From contig PABA01000124.1 in assembly GCA_002699025.1 (NCBI GenBank), forward strand, positions 19,438 to 83,437: DNA of 64,000 nt. The letters are read 5' to 3'. Positions 8,901-16,562 of this stretch are shown one piece after another (the first letter of the stretch is position 1; the number at the start of each line of letters is the position of its first letter). Origin of the DNA: Sandaracinus sp. (GTDB lineage: Bacteria; Myxococcota_A; Polyangia; Polyangiales; Houyiibacteriaceae). Made by a program: the position numbers and the translations under genes. The notes under the pieces are model-generated. The model worked only from the letters and a program-made list of their open reading frames with translations. It did not search any database and was not told where the DNA came from.

Positions 8901-9326
8901 CCGATCGGCCTCGTGCGGCGAGCCCGCGAGGAAGGGCACGAGCTGCGGGCGGAGCGCGTCCGGCAGCAGCGGCGCAGCCGGCCGGCCGAGGTCGAGGCCG
9001 CCGAGCAGGAGCGGCGCTACCCGGCGCGCCTGTTCGCCGTGGAGCTGCATCGCCAGCCAGGCGCCCGCGTCGCCGACGCCTTCCTCGAGGAGCGCCCGGC
9101 GCGCCTCGTTGCCCCCGAAGAGCGCGTCCCGCGCGCGGTCGAGCTCGAAGGCGAGCCGCGCGTCGCGCTCGGCGACGCGCTCGTAGACCCGGGCGACGAA
9201 GTCCCGGCTCGACGGGTCCGCCCAGACGGCCGCCCGCCAGCCTTCGTCCGCCGCCACCTTCTCGGCGCGCGCCCGGGCTTCGGCCCGCGCCCGCTCGCGC
9301 TCTCGTAGAAAGTCGAACCACCCCAT
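5934..9326 (-). CDS. Large WD40-repeat (beta-propeller) protein
   Basis: A 1130-residue protein beginning MGWFDFLRERER. Residues 1 to about 490 are Ala/Arg/Glu-rich and helical-looking, without a recognised domain. From about 500 onward there are repeated blade motifs such as VNGLALSPDGATLCAVG, CLAFAPDGATLVSGGGDGRLIAWDVASGE, VAFLPDGRVLAS, RVASGATDHVVRVYRW and LAFDPSGRLLAIPSSGRLELWDL. They suggest one or two beta-propellers serving as a protein-interaction platform. No signal peptide is seen, so it is probably cytoplasmic. Proteins of this size with helical-plus-propeller architecture are typical of myxobacteria. It shares an overlapping operon with the SUKH-like gene, which suggests a functional pair. 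Confidence 0.85.
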   Translation of the reverse strand: MGWFDFLRERERARAEARARAEKVAADEGWRAAVWADPSSRDFVARVYERVAERDARLAFELDRARDALFGGNEARRALLEEGVGDAGAWLAMQLHGEQARRVAPLLLGGLDLGRPAAPLLPDALRPQLVPFLAGSPHEADRDLPAAELDTMPWPTRFHVACAMAGRSDARADGALGEALAAFADGAADRVGLDRDEHAFGALVRALGSRAESRAAPSWVEALARCLDHCLDEGPWAYLGLVTLATGEDDAGTEPLEARLHRWIDDTPETRAVRLGAALALAARGHAVGLEDARWALHELHLERYGWPKADDVVLVRRLAGELLLRVADDDARRQVASWATAPFWLLREIADRAREELGLGPLARTWYDPARVRRTRAEAGPEGLLAALEEEGAVFLDPIVEALAEGLEEGEDAELRRRLAAWCRARLEGQRNHYLQYADDVPADSKKALRFLQALDEDEKEAWLGDTTSAWIRAFVLDEGDLERARPEEAPPEGVRVRRFDAAPFVVGAHVNGLALSPDGATLCAVGQEAARLLDARGGAAIGGLELRWNWGYDCAFAPDGARVAACFHGGHVELYDAASGERVRELQGHGGVPTGTRCLAFAPDGATLVSGGGDGRLIAWDVASGEARWVHEGGPGSYQDVAFLPDGRVLASHVKTSGGEANFLEVLDPASGAAERHDVDASMWALAVDGAGRLALGGEAKSVRVGRWTERGFEEERRLPLAKVTRLEWDGARLWATSEEGALICFEDLDAEDGAPRAFVEEGPPLWALALGAGRAFAAGTAGEVIVVEGDARVEPEGARHATRVVDAVELPDGRILSLDWDGHLLAWPATGGVAEEVAALGVTGESLALVDGPEPAALCGTRDGLRLVRVRDGALLAETDARADHVAVDAAADLAGTGGATPDGATPDGPTVAWSSDEALAFARLPDLAPVGEPVEVGSDDVNALCAAPGGGFLAGSEAGELAFVKEGAEVWRKADHGADRLERGNPHRDVCSVVAAPGGERVASGATDHVVRVYRWPEATPELRIACGFGLFNRLAFDPSGRLLAIPSSGRLELWDLDARRRRWVLPFGAFESHELMGVGFLRDGRLLVRTKSGGLFTVTDGEPAGDGERGAGRAAVEGMEREGVR

Positions 9327-9377
9327 GCGCCGAGCCTACCTCCGCCCGGTCGCCGGGGGATCTCTGGAGGCCTCAAT

Positions 9378-9857
9378 TCACGAGAGCGTGCCGAAGCGGC
9401 GACGCAGCGCGCGGTGGCGGCCGGCGAAGAGGCGCCCGACGATGCGCCGGGTCATACCCGGCAGCAGGCGCGGCTCGAAGACGACCTCGTCCTCGACCCG
9501 GCAGCCGCCCTCGATCGGCGAGAGCGTCCGTCGATGGTCCCAGCGGCGCTGGAGCCAGGAGCGGGAGCGCTCGTCGAAGCCGCGGCCCGGGTCGACGCGC
9601 GCGAGGACGAGCGCGTGGCGGTCGAAGGGCAGCACGCCGCCGAGGAGGAGCCAGCTGTGGAAGGCGAGCTCGCCGCGGGGCAGGGCCTCGAGCGAGACCG
9701 CGCGCCCGCCCGGCGTCGACATGCGCACCCAGGGTGCGAGCTCGCGGTTGACGCCGCGCATCGTGCTCACCTCGGCCCAGACGGCGTCGACCGGGGCGGC
9801 GAGATCGGAGCGGACGTGGACCGTTCGGGTCACGGCTCGGGTCACGGCGCGCAGCAT
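9378..9857 (-). CDS. SRPBCC (START/Bet v1-like) family protein
   Basis: A 159-residue protein starting MLRAVTRAVTRTV. The core fits the SRPBCC ligand-binding fold: an opening strand (TVHVRSDLAAPVDAVWAEVSTMRGVN) with the VWAEVST helix, then strand-rich sequence (LEALPRGELAFHSWLLLGGVLPFDRHALVLARV), DHRRTLSPIEGGCRVEDEVVFEP and a basic C-terminal helix. Members bind hydrophobic ligands in a deep pocket; the ligand here is unknown. Start choice is slightly uncertain because of an internal direct repeat (GGGTCACGG) at the 5' end. The gene is divergent from the 9918 gene, with a 60-base control region carrying a perfect inverted repeat. Confidence 0.7.
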   Translation of the reverse strand: MLRAVTRAVTRTVHVRSDLAAPVDAVWAEVSTMRGVNRELAPWVRMSTPGGRAVSLEALPRGELAFHSWLLLGGVLPFDRHALVLARVDPGRGFDERSRSWLQRRWDHRRTLSPIEGGCRVEDEVVFEPRLLPGMTRRIVGRLFAGRHRALRRRFGTLS

Positions 9858-9894
9858 GCCCCGAGCGCGAGGCGGGAAGTAGGGCGGGAGGCGC

Positions 9895-9917
9895 GGCGTA
9901 TCGCGATACGATACGCC
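9895..9917. promoter_or_regulatory. Perfect inverted repeat abutting a start codon
   Basis: Arms GGCGTATCG and CGATACGCC, nine of nine complementary, separated by five bases (CGATA), end exactly one base before the ATG at 9918. A 12-base perfect palindrome, GTATCGCGATAC, is nested within it. The site could be an operator for divergent transcription, or an mRNA hairpin masking the ribosome-binding site; no obvious Shine-Dalgarno lies outside the hairpin. Confidence 0.6.
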
Positions 9918-10811
9918 ATGCACGATCCCCACTTCCCGATCCCCTTCGCCCTCGACGACCTCCCGGAGGCGCTCCGGGCGGCCGTCCGGGCCGCGGCCGG
10001 TGACGGGCTCGAGGCGAGCGACGCGAAGGCGGCGATCGAGGCGCACTGGGAAGACGGCGGCGCGCGCACGCCGGGGACGCTGCTCGCCGTGGCCTATCTC
10101 GGGGTGAAGGACGCCTGCGAGATCATGGTCGACGACCAGCTGCGCATGGCCGAGCAGGCGCTGACGCTCGTCGAGGAGGCGCGGCGAGGCGGCGCCCGCG
10201 AGAGCGAGGGGCTGGCGCGCTTCGTGGCGCTCGCGCGGACGATCCGCGACGAGGAGCGGGCGCGGAAGGGCGGGCTGGAGGCGCAGTTCGACGTGGATCC
10301 GGAGACGCTGGATCAGCCGACGGCGGCGGACATCGCCTACGAGCTCTGCGACCGGGGGCGCGACGCCGAGGCCGTGCCCTTCTTCACGCGGGTGATCGGG
10401 CTGGTCGGGCCCGGCCGACGCCTGCACTACGAGATGAACCGGGCGCGCTGCCAGCTGAAGGCGGGGGACGTGGAGGCGGCGCGGGCGTTCTGGGTGCGGG
10501 TCGTGCGGGAGCAACCGGCGGCGGACCGCTTCATCGTGTCGGACGCCTGGTCCGGTCTGCTCGAGACCGAGGAGGACGACGAGCGCTTCGCCGCGCTCTT
10601 CGAGGAGGCGCTGGGCTGGGCGCGCCAGCAGGGCGAGAGCGGCGCGTTCCCGGCGGCGCACCCGACCCAGGAACGGCTCCTCGAGCGGGCCATGGAGCGG
10701 GACCTCGGGCCGATCGCGCTCCACCTCTGCGACGTCATCGAAGGGCGCGGGGGACGCCTCGCGAAGGAGCTCGAGATGCGCGTCGCCGAGGCGCGCCGAC
10801 GCTTCGGCTGA
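9918..10811 (+). CDS. Hypothetical protein, TPR-like helical
   Basis: A 297-residue soluble protein beginning MHDPHFPIPFALDDLPEALRAAV. No signal peptide. The central and C-terminal parts alternate amphipathic helices with TPR-like spacing: YELCDRGRDAEAVPFFTRVIGLV, then LHYEMNRARCQLKAGDVEAARAFWVRVVREQP. A tetratricopeptide-type scaffold is therefore plausible, though no canonical repeat array can be counted. The 5' boundary is set by a hairpin-forming inverted repeat directly before the ATG. The function is not recognised. The small acidic repeat frame downstream is convergent. Confidence 0.7.
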   Translation: MHDPHFPIPFALDDLPEALRAAVRAAAGDGLEASDAKAAIEAHWEDGGARTPGTLLAVAYLGVKDACEIMVDDQLRMAEQALTLVEEARRGGARESEGLARFVALARTIRDEERARKGGLEAQFDVDPETLDQPTAADIAYELCDRGRDAEAVPFFTRVIGLVGPGRRLHYEMNRARCQLKAGDVEAARAFWVRVVREQPAADRFIVSDAWSGLLETEEDDERFAALFEEALGWARQQGESGAFPAAHPTQERLLERAMERDLGPIALHLCDVIEGRGGRLAKELEMRVAEARRRFG

Positions 10812-10829
10812 GTCGCCTCGCGCCCGAGC

Positions 10830-11135
10830 TCAGCGCTCGCCGGACCGATCCGCCTCGACCTCCGCCTCGATCCCGTCGAGCGTCCACGGGCCCTCGCTCT
10901 CGCCCTCGTCGTCCCGCGTCGACCCGTCCAGGTCGTCCAGCGTCGGCCCGTCCAAGTCGTCCAGCGTCGGCCCGTCCAGGTCGTCCAGCGTCGGCCCGTC
11001 CAGGTCGTCCAGCGTCGGACCCTCGTCGGGCGCAGCCGCGCCCTCGCCACCGCGCGTCCCCGCGCCCTCGCCACCGCGCGTCCCCGCGCCCTCGTCGCTC
11101 GCTCCCGCAGCCGGACCGTCGACGCGCCCTCGCAC
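10830..11135 (-). CDS. Possible small acidic protein with TLDDLDGP repeats
   Basis: A 101-residue GTG-started frame preceded by AAGGA at very short spacing. It contains four in-frame copies of the octapeptide TLDDLDGP (24-bp units) and two copies of AGTRGGEG, also 24 bp. Both repeats keep the reading frame, which favours coding. Against it, the composition is low-complexity, the start is poor and no homologous family is recognised. If real it is an Asp-rich disordered protein. If not, this is a minisatellite in the 3' region of the convergent upstream gene. Confidence 0.35.
   Translation of the reverse strand: MRGRVDGPAAGASDEGAGTRGGEGAGTRGGEGAAAPDEGPTLDDLDGPTLDDLDGPTLDDLDGPTLDDLDGSTRDDEGESEGPWTLDGIEAEVEADRSGER
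10923..11018. repeat. 24-bp tandem repeat, four copies
   Basis: Units at 10923, 10947, 10971 and 10995 read CCCGTCCAGGTCGTCCAGCG followed by TCGG, with a single G-to-A difference in the second. The period is a multiple of three. A second 24-bp family (two copies of GCCCTCGCCACCGCGCGTCC plus CCGC) follows at about 11039-11090. Confidence 0.95.
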
Positions 11136-11297
11136 GATCCTTCGGGCCCGCAGCGGGGTCGCGCGGCTGGACGCCCTGGCCGCCGCGCGCTACGCCCCGC
11201 GCGCTTTCGGGGGAAGCGGGTGCGCGTGGGATGGCGCGGCCTGGCCCCTCGCGCTTGCCTTCGGCGCCGTGGCGCCACGACCAGGATGGGGGATTCG

Positions 11298-12734
11298 ATG
11301 AACCGCGCCTTCTGCGCACCGCTCGCGCTCGTGCTCGTGCTCGCCGGCTGCGGCGGCGACGACGACGGTCCGATGACCGAGCCCGGGACCGACGCCGGCA
11401 TGCCCGCGATCGACGACGCCGGCTCGATGGAGACCGACGAGGACGGCGGCGCGTCGGCCGTCGACGCCGCCGCGGCGGAGACGCTCCCGCCCGGCGCCGC
11501 ATGCGACTGCGACGACGAGTGCGAGGGCACGCCGACGCACCCGGGGCTCTGCGTCCAGGGCATCTGCATGACGCGCGCGAGCGCCGCCTGCGCCGAGGCC
11601 GGGTCCACCGGCGAGTGCCCGAGCGGCTCGCGCTGCTGGGGCCTCGACGGCTTCGAGGGCGGCGTCTGCTGGCCCGACTGCGACGCCGTGAGCTGCGCCG
11701 GGAGCTGCGACTCCGACGGCTCCTGCGTGCCCGACGAGAGCTCGACCTGCACGGCGTCCTGCAGCGAGCTCTGTGGCGAGGGCGGCGACGACTGCCCGCC
11801 GAACTCGCACCCCGAGGGGGACGGCTGCGTCTGCGACGAAGGCTACGTGGTCAACGCCGACCGCACCGCCTGCGTGCTCCCCTGCGAGCGCGACGACGAG
11901 TGCGCGGGCGAGCTCGTCTGCGGCGACGAGGGCACCTGCGTGGCGCCGCCCTGCACGCCGGGCTCCTGCGACGCCGGCGAGGTCTGCGCCGAGAGCGGCG
12001 CGTGCATCGTCGACATCGGTGAGGCGCCCCCCGGCACGCCGCCGGCGGCCTGCGCCGTCGGGAGCATGGGCGTGCCCGACTGGCGCTGCACCGAGGACTG
12101 CGACGCGCTCGTCGCCTTCGACCCGCGCATGGGCCTCGGCTACGACGACTACCCGCTGAACGGCGAGACCGCGGCCGACCAGTACCGGTCCTGGATCCGC
12201 CGCGACGTGATGATGCTCGTCCGCTACGCCGCCGCCATGACCGCCTGCCAGGGCGGCGAGTGGCCGTTCGGGAACGGCGGCGCGCTCGGCCTCGGCGACA
12301 TGAGCGAGGCCGACGGGAGCATCCCCGGCACGCGCGAGGGCAGCCCGGGGCATCCGGCGGGCACGCACGTCGACGGCAGCGACATGGACCTCGCGTACTT
12401 CCAGACGGGCACCGGCGACAACCGGCTGCGCTCCGTCTGCCCGCACGTGGTCGCCGGGGAGGACCAGTACCACTGCACCGGCGCGCCGGACCGCCTGGAC
12501 CCCTGGCGCACGGCGCTCTTCCTCGGGCACCTGCACGCGAGCCCGGACCTCCGCGTCATCGGCGTCGACGGCCAGGTGGGCCCGCTGATCGACTCGGCGC
12601 TCACGCAGCTCTGCGCCGACGGATGGCTCGAGGGCGGCGTGTGCCGCGGCCACTCGATCACGTGGGAAGAGACCGACATGGGGCGCGGCTGGTACCGCTT
12701 CCACCACCACCACTTCCACATCAGCGTGCGCTGA
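11298..12734 (+). CDS. Cys-rich lipoprotein with C-terminal LAS-type metallopeptidase-like domain
   Basis: A 478-residue predicted lipoprotein. The ATG at 11298 is preferred because GGGGGA lies just upstream and the signal is compact, with lipobox LAGC at Cys18. The middle (about 60-240) is a Cys-rich stalk with paired CxxD/CxE modules typical of myxobacterial secreted proteins. The C-terminal 200 residues carry HVDGSDMDL and a terminal GWYRFHHHHFHISV, reminiscent of the HxxxGxxxD and HxH zinc ligands of the LAS superfamily (VanY, MepA, hedgehog-like). Murein hydrolysis at the outer surface or periplasm is therefore plausible. The assignment is by motif only, and spacing differs from classical MepA. 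Confidence 0.65.
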   Translation: MNRAFCAPLALVLVLAGCGGDDDGPMTEPGTDAGMPAIDDAGSMETDEDGGASAVDAAAAETLPPGAACDCDDECEGTPTHPGLCVQGICMTRASAACAEAGSTGECPSGSRCWGLDGFEGGVCWPDCDAVSCAGSCDSDGSCVPDESSTCTASCSELCGEGGDDCPPNSHPEGDGCVCDEGYVVNADRTACVLPCERDDECAGELVCGDEGTCVAPPCTPGSCDAGEVCAESGACIVDIGEAPPGTPPAACAVGSMGVPDWRCTEDCDALVAFDPRMGLGYDDYPLNGETAADQYRSWIRRDVMMLVRYAAAMTACQGGEWPFGNGGALGLGDMSEADGSIPGTREGSPGHPAGTHVDGSDMDLAYFQTGTGDNRLRSVCPHVVAGEDQYHCTGAPDRLDPWRTALFLGHLHASPDLRVIGVDGQVGPLIDSALTQLCADGWLEGGVCRGHSITWEETDMGRGWYRFHHHHFHISVR

Positions 12735-12740
12735 GCGCGC

Positions 12741-12972
12741 GCCGTTCTCACAGCCCCGCCCTCGCCGCTCGCCGAGCGCACGGCCGCACTCCCCGCCGAG
12801 CCCTCGGCGGGCGCCGAGCCGTTCTCACAGCCCCCGCCCTCGCCGCTTGCCGAGCGCACGGCCGCACTCCCCGCCGAGCCCTCGGCGGGCGCCGAGCCCG
12901 CGCCGTTCTCACAGCCCCGCCCTCGCCGCTCGCCGAGCGCACGGCCGCACACCCCGCCGAGCCCTCGGGGCC
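12741..12972. repeat. Three tandem copies of a 77-84 bp GC-rich repeat containing a hairpin
   Basis: Copies start at GCCGTTCTCACAG at 12741, 12818 and 12902; the third is truncated. Each contains CCGCCGAGCCCTCGGCGG, an exact stem with a short loop. The array lies just past the stop of the LAS-like gene and before the convergent SPFH gene, so it may double as a bidirectional terminator. Confidence 0.9.
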
Positions 12973-13049
12973 CACGCCCCCTCCCCCGAACGGCGACGGC
13001 GGCGCCCCCATCATCGGGAGCGCCGCCGTCGCGTGCGTTCTGCTGCTCG

Positions 13050-14441
13050 CTACTCCGCGGGCGGCGGCGGCGCGCCGCGCTCCACCGCGCCGAAGCCCTG
13101 CGGCGGCGTGTTGCCGGTCCGCGGCGGGCGCGGCCGGCGCGGCTTCTTCGGTGCCTCGCCGGTCCCCACGTGCTCCTTGATCACGCCGGCCACGTCGATC
13201 CCCGTCGCCGCCTTGATCTGCTCCTGGGCGCTGACCAGCGTCCCGGCGAGCCCGCCGAGCCCGGCGCCCTTGCCGCCGCCGCCCGCGGCGCCGGCGCTCC
13301 CGCCGAGCCCCGAGTCGCCGCCGCCGATCACCGTCAGCCGATCCACGCGCAGCTGCTGGATCGTCCCGGCCACCTGCTGCAGCACGGGCACCAGCTTCTG
13401 CATCAGCAGCACGTCGCGCCCCGCGTTGCCCTGGCCCCGGTAGGAGGTCGCCAGGTCCCGCAGCACGTCCGCCGTCGCGCGCCCCTGCTCGATGATCTTC
13501 GAGGCATCCGCCCGGGCCCGCGCGATCGCCTGGTCCCGCTGCGCCTCGGCGGGCCGCACGATGTCGGCCTCGAGCTGCAGCTTCACCTGCGCGATGCGCG
13601 CGTCCTGCATCGCCAGCTCCGCCTGCGCCTGCGCCAGGAGCGCCTGCACCTCGGCGTGCTGCTCGGCGATCATGGCCTCGCGCTTGGTCCGGGCGTCGGC
13701 GATGCGGCGCTCGTTCTCCTTGCGCGCGACCTCGATCGCCGCCTCGAGCTTCGCGACCTCACCCTGCATGTAGTTCGACCACTTCACCTCGGCCGCGTCG
13801 GCCTGCGCCGTGGCCTCGGCGATCTGCGCGTCGCGCCGGATCGCCGCCGCCCGCATGCGCCCGATGGCGTCGAGGTAGCCGACCTCGTCGCTCACGTTCT
13901 GGATGTTCAACGTGTCGAGCACGAGGCCGATCTTCTCGAGGTCGTGGCCCGCCTCGTCGGTGAGCTTCGCGGCGAAGGCCTCCTTGTCGCGGTTGACCTC
14001 CTCCGGCGTCAGCCCGGCGAGCACGCCGCGCAGGTTGCCCTCGAGCGTCTCCCGGCCGACCCGCATCAGGTCCTCGCGGCTCCGCCCGAGGAAGCGCTCG
14101 AGCGCGTTGTGGATCAACGGCATCTCACCGGGGATCTTGATGTTGGCCACGCCCTGCACGGTGAGCGGGATGCCCCCCTTCGAGTAGGCGTTCCGCACCG
14201 TGACCTCGATGATCATGTTCGTGAGGTCGACCTTGTCGACGGTCTCGATCAGCGGCCAACGCACGGCCCGCCCGCCCTTGACGATGCGGTAGTGCGTGAT
14301 GAGCCCGCCGTGGTCGCGGCGCCGGCCGCTGAAGACCAGCACCTCGTTCGGCTGGCAGACGTAGAGCAGGTTCCGGACGACCAGCATCACGGCGACGACG
14401 CCGATGAAGCCGATCCCGATCAGCGCGAGTCCCGCACCCAT
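13050..14441 (-). CDS. SPFH/flotillin-like membrane protein (second of pair)
   Basis: A 463-residue protein. One N-terminal membrane segment (about 4-27) precedes an SPFH/band-7 domain (about 30-190: QPNEVLVFSGRR, VDLTNMIIEVTVRNAYSKGGIPLTV, ALERFLGRSREDLMRV). A long Ala/Glu/Arg-rich coiled coil (200-330) follows, then a Gly-rich linker and a Pro/Arg-rich tail. Flotillins form oligomeric scaffolds in membrane microdomains. Its ATG overlaps the stop of the upstream paralogue by one base, so both chains are likely made together and may hetero-oligomerise. A 3' repeat array separates it from the convergent LAS-like gene. Confidence 0.88.
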   Translation of the reverse strand: MGAGLALIGIGFIGVVAVMLVVRNLLYVCQPNEVLVFSGRRRDHGGLITHYRIVKGGRAVRWPLIETVDKVDLTNMIIEVTVRNAYSKGGIPLTVQGVANIKIPGEMPLIHNALERFLGRSREDLMRVGRETLEGNLRGVLAGLTPEEVNRDKEAFAAKLTDEAGHDLEKIGLVLDTLNIQNVSDEVGYLDAIGRMRAAAIRRDAQIAEATAQADAAEVKWSNYMQGEVAKLEAAIEVARKENERRIADARTKREAMIAEQHAEVQALLAQAQAELAMQDARIAQVKLQLEADIVRPAEAQRDQAIARARADASKIIEQGRATADVLRDLATSYRGQGNAGRDVLLMQKLVPVLQQVAGTIQQLRVDRLTVIGGGDSGLGGSAGAAGGGGKGAGLGGLAGTLVSAQEQIKAATGIDVAGVIKEHVGTGEAPKKPRRPRPPRTGNTPPQGFGAVERGAPPPPAE

Positions 14442-15796
14442 CAGGCACCTTCCCTTCCGTTGAGGATCCCGGGCACGTCCACGCCCGTCGACTCGGCGAG
14501 GCTCTTCATCACCGCCGCGACCATCTGCGGATAGGTCGCCGCGTAGCTCGCGAGGCCCGAGCCGTCGCCCTGGTCGAGCACCGTGACCTCCTCGACGTCC
14601 ACGTCGCGGAGCTGATCGACGACCGTCCCGACGATCTGCTCGAGGTGCTGGATCACATAGATCTCCTTCGCCTTCGGCCCCATCGAGCGCCAGGCCTCGC
14701 CCATCATGTCGAGCACCTCGACGGCCGCCGCACCGTTCTGCGCCGTGGGCGCGGCCTCACCGACGGCGAGGATCGCCCGGGCCTGCCGCTGCATCTCGGC
14801 GGGGATGACGACGTCGGCCTCGAGGCGCTTCTCCTCCAGGCTCGCGCGCACCTCCTGGAGCGAACGCTCGGCCGTCGCGCGCGCGGTCTTCGCCGCCGCC
14901 TCGGCCTCGCGCTCCACCGACTGCGCCTCACCCTCGAGGGTCGCGCGCACGCGCCGGAGCTCGTTGCGCTTCTCGAGGATGGCCGTCTCCGCCGTCGCCT
15001 TCGCGACGTCCGCCCGCTGCGACGCCGCGGCCTGCGCGCGGGTGATCTTCTGGCTCGCCTCGTTCTCCGAGTTCTCCGCGTCGCGGAGCGCGGCGGCGAT
15101 CTGCGGCCGCCCGAGCGAGTCGAGGTAGCCCGTGTCGTCGGAGACGGTCTGGATCTTCAGCGTGTCGAGCTGGAGCCCGAGCTTGAAGAGATCGTCCAGC
15201 GCCGCCGTGCTCAGCCGCTCCGCGAAGGCGAGCCGGTCTTCGTTGACCTGCTCCGGAGTCAGCGTCGCGATGACCTCGCGGACCGCACCCTCGAGGGTCT
15301 GCTGGGCGACCAGCTGGATGGCCTGGAGCGACTGCCCGAGGAAGCGCTCGACGGCGTTGGCGAGGTACTGGTCTCCCGCGTGGACCTTCACGTTGGCGAT
15401 CGCGTGGATCTGCAGCGGGATGTTGCCGGCCGAGTAGGCGTTCTGCACCACGATGTCGATGGGCAGGAGGCGCATGTCCATGCGGTCCACCCGCTCGAGG
15501 ATCGGGATGCGCCAGGCGCGCTGACCCTGCCGCAAGATGCGGTAGGGCAAGACCGTGCCGTCGGCGCGCTTGTACTTCTTGCCGCTGAAGACGAGCGCCT
15601 CGTTCGGCTGCGCGATGTGCAGCAGCGACTTGGCGATCGCGATCAGCACCAGCACGCCCACCGCCGCGCCGAGCGCGATGAAGACGATGGTCCAGGCCCC
15701 CGAGTCGAGGCCGTCGAAGAAGCCCGCGTCCTGCGGTGGCGCGAGACCTCCCCCGCCCGGGTAGGGCTGCTGCGTCTGTCCGAAAGGTTGTTGCAT
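14441..15796 (-). CDS. SPFH/flotillin-like membrane protein (first of pair)
   Basis: A 451-residue paralogue of the next gene. The N-terminus is Gln/Pro/Gly-rich and presumably cytosolic. A membrane segment at about 33-60 (WTIVFIALGAAVGVLVLIAIA) leads into the SPFH domain (QPNEALVFSGKKYKR, MDMRLLPIDIVVQNAYSAGNIPLQI, NAVERFLGQSLQAIQLV), an Ala/Glu-rich coiled coil (about 240-345) and a C-terminal region ending VDVPGILNGREGA. The organisation matches bacterial flotillin/YqiK-type proteins. It sits between an NfeD-like gene and its own paralogue on the same strand. NfeD-flotillin pairing is well known and supports a role in membrane organisation. Confidence 0.88.
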   Translation of the reverse strand: MQQPFGQTQQPYPGGGGLAPPQDAGFFDGLDSGAWTIVFIALGAAVGVLVLIAIAKSLLHIAQPNEALVFSGKKYKRADGTVLPYRILRQGQRAWRIPILERVDRMDMRLLPIDIVVQNAYSAGNIPLQIHAIANVKVHAGDQYLANAVERFLGQSLQAIQLVAQQTLEGAVREVIATLTPEQVNEDRLAFAERLSTAALDDLFKLGLQLDTLKIQTVSDDTGYLDSLGRPQIAAALRDAENSENEASQKITRAQAAASQRADVAKATAETAILEKRNELRRVRATLEGEAQSVEREAEAAAKTARATAERSLQEVRASLEEKRLEADVVIPAEMQRQARAILAVGEAAPTAQNGAAAVEVLDMMGEAWRSMGPKAKEIYVIQHLEQIVGTVVDQLRDVDVEEVTVLDQGDGSGLASYAATYPQMVAAVMKSLAESTGVDVPGILNGREGA

Positions 15797-15860
15797 CCGA
15801 TGCCCCCTCGGCCGCTCCTGCGCGGCCTCCGACCCGGACCCCGCGCGCGGGGCGGGCCGC

Positions 15861-16505
15861 TCAGTCGTCGATGCGCGCCACCCGGGCGCGCGTGCCTTCC
15901 ATCTCGATGATGAGCACCTCGTCCTCGGAGGTGAGCTCGCCCTCGTCGGTCACGGCGAGGACGTCGACCAGCGACCCCTTCACCTCGACCCGCACCTTGC
16001 CCACGGAGCCGCCGCGCAGGGGCACGACGACCCGCGCGGTCTTGCCGATGTAGTCCCCGCTGCCGGCGCCCTCGGCCGTGCGGTCGCTGGAGAGCGCGCG
16101 GATGGCCGCCGCCGCGCCGAAGCCCGTCGCCCCGCCCATCCCGAGCGCGAGGGCGAGCGTGACCCAGGGGTTGTCCACGAGCCCGAGCCCGTCGAGGACC
16201 ATGCCGGTCAGCCCGAAGAAGGCGAGGAAGAAGGTCCAGAAGCGGAGGCTCCGGAGCGCCCAGAAGACATCGGCGCCGCCCCCGTCGAGCTGGAGGTCCT
16301 TCGAGAGCCCGCCCCCATGATCGACGTCGGCGTCCACGTCCCCGTCGACGTCCAGATCGAGGTCCGCGTCGGCGTCGACATCGAGGTCGGCATCGAGGTC
16401 GACGTCTCCATCGGCGTCGAAGTCCCCGTCGTCGTGGCCGCCGAGGAGGATCGAGGAGAAGAGGAGGACGCCGCCGAACACGAGCGCCCCCAGGTACGCG
16501 TACAT
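15861..16505 (-). CDS. NfeD-like membrane protein with an alternating-Asp segment
   Basis: A 214-residue protein. The ATG at 16505 is preferred to a GTG six bases upstream. A membrane segment (1-22) is followed by residues 25-62, in which every second residue from 26 to 62 is Asp (20 Asp in 38). Two more hydrophobic segments (about 88-110 and 114-135) follow, then a C-terminal beta-rich OB-fold-like domain (about 152-214: IGKTARVVVPLRGGSVGKVRV, EVLIIEMEGTRARVARID), as in NfeD proteins. It is first in a three-gene operon with two SPFH proteins. The Asp run could bind Ca2+ outside the membrane; this is inferred from composition only. Confidence 0.8.
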   Translation of the reverse strand: MYAYLGALVFGGVLLFSSILLGGHDDGDFDADGDVDLDADLDVDADADLDLDVDGDVDADVDHGGGLSKDLQLDGGGADVFWALRSLRFWTFFLAFFGLTGMVLDGLGLVDNPWVTLALALGMGGATGFGAAAAIRALSSDRTAEGAGSGDYIGKTARVVVPLRGGSVGKVRVEVKGSLVDVLAVTDEGELTSEDEVLIIEMEGTRARVARIDD

Positions 16506-16562
16506 CAGCACGGCGGCTGCGAGCGTACCCCAAGAGGCCCGCCGGCGATGCCCCCCAGGAGC

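Noticed and set aside
12697..12734. HHHHFH at the C-terminus of the LAS-like protein as an engineered His tag
   Set aside because: The residues fit the terminal HxH zinc-ligand position of LAS-type peptidases, and the surrounding DNA shows no vector sequence.
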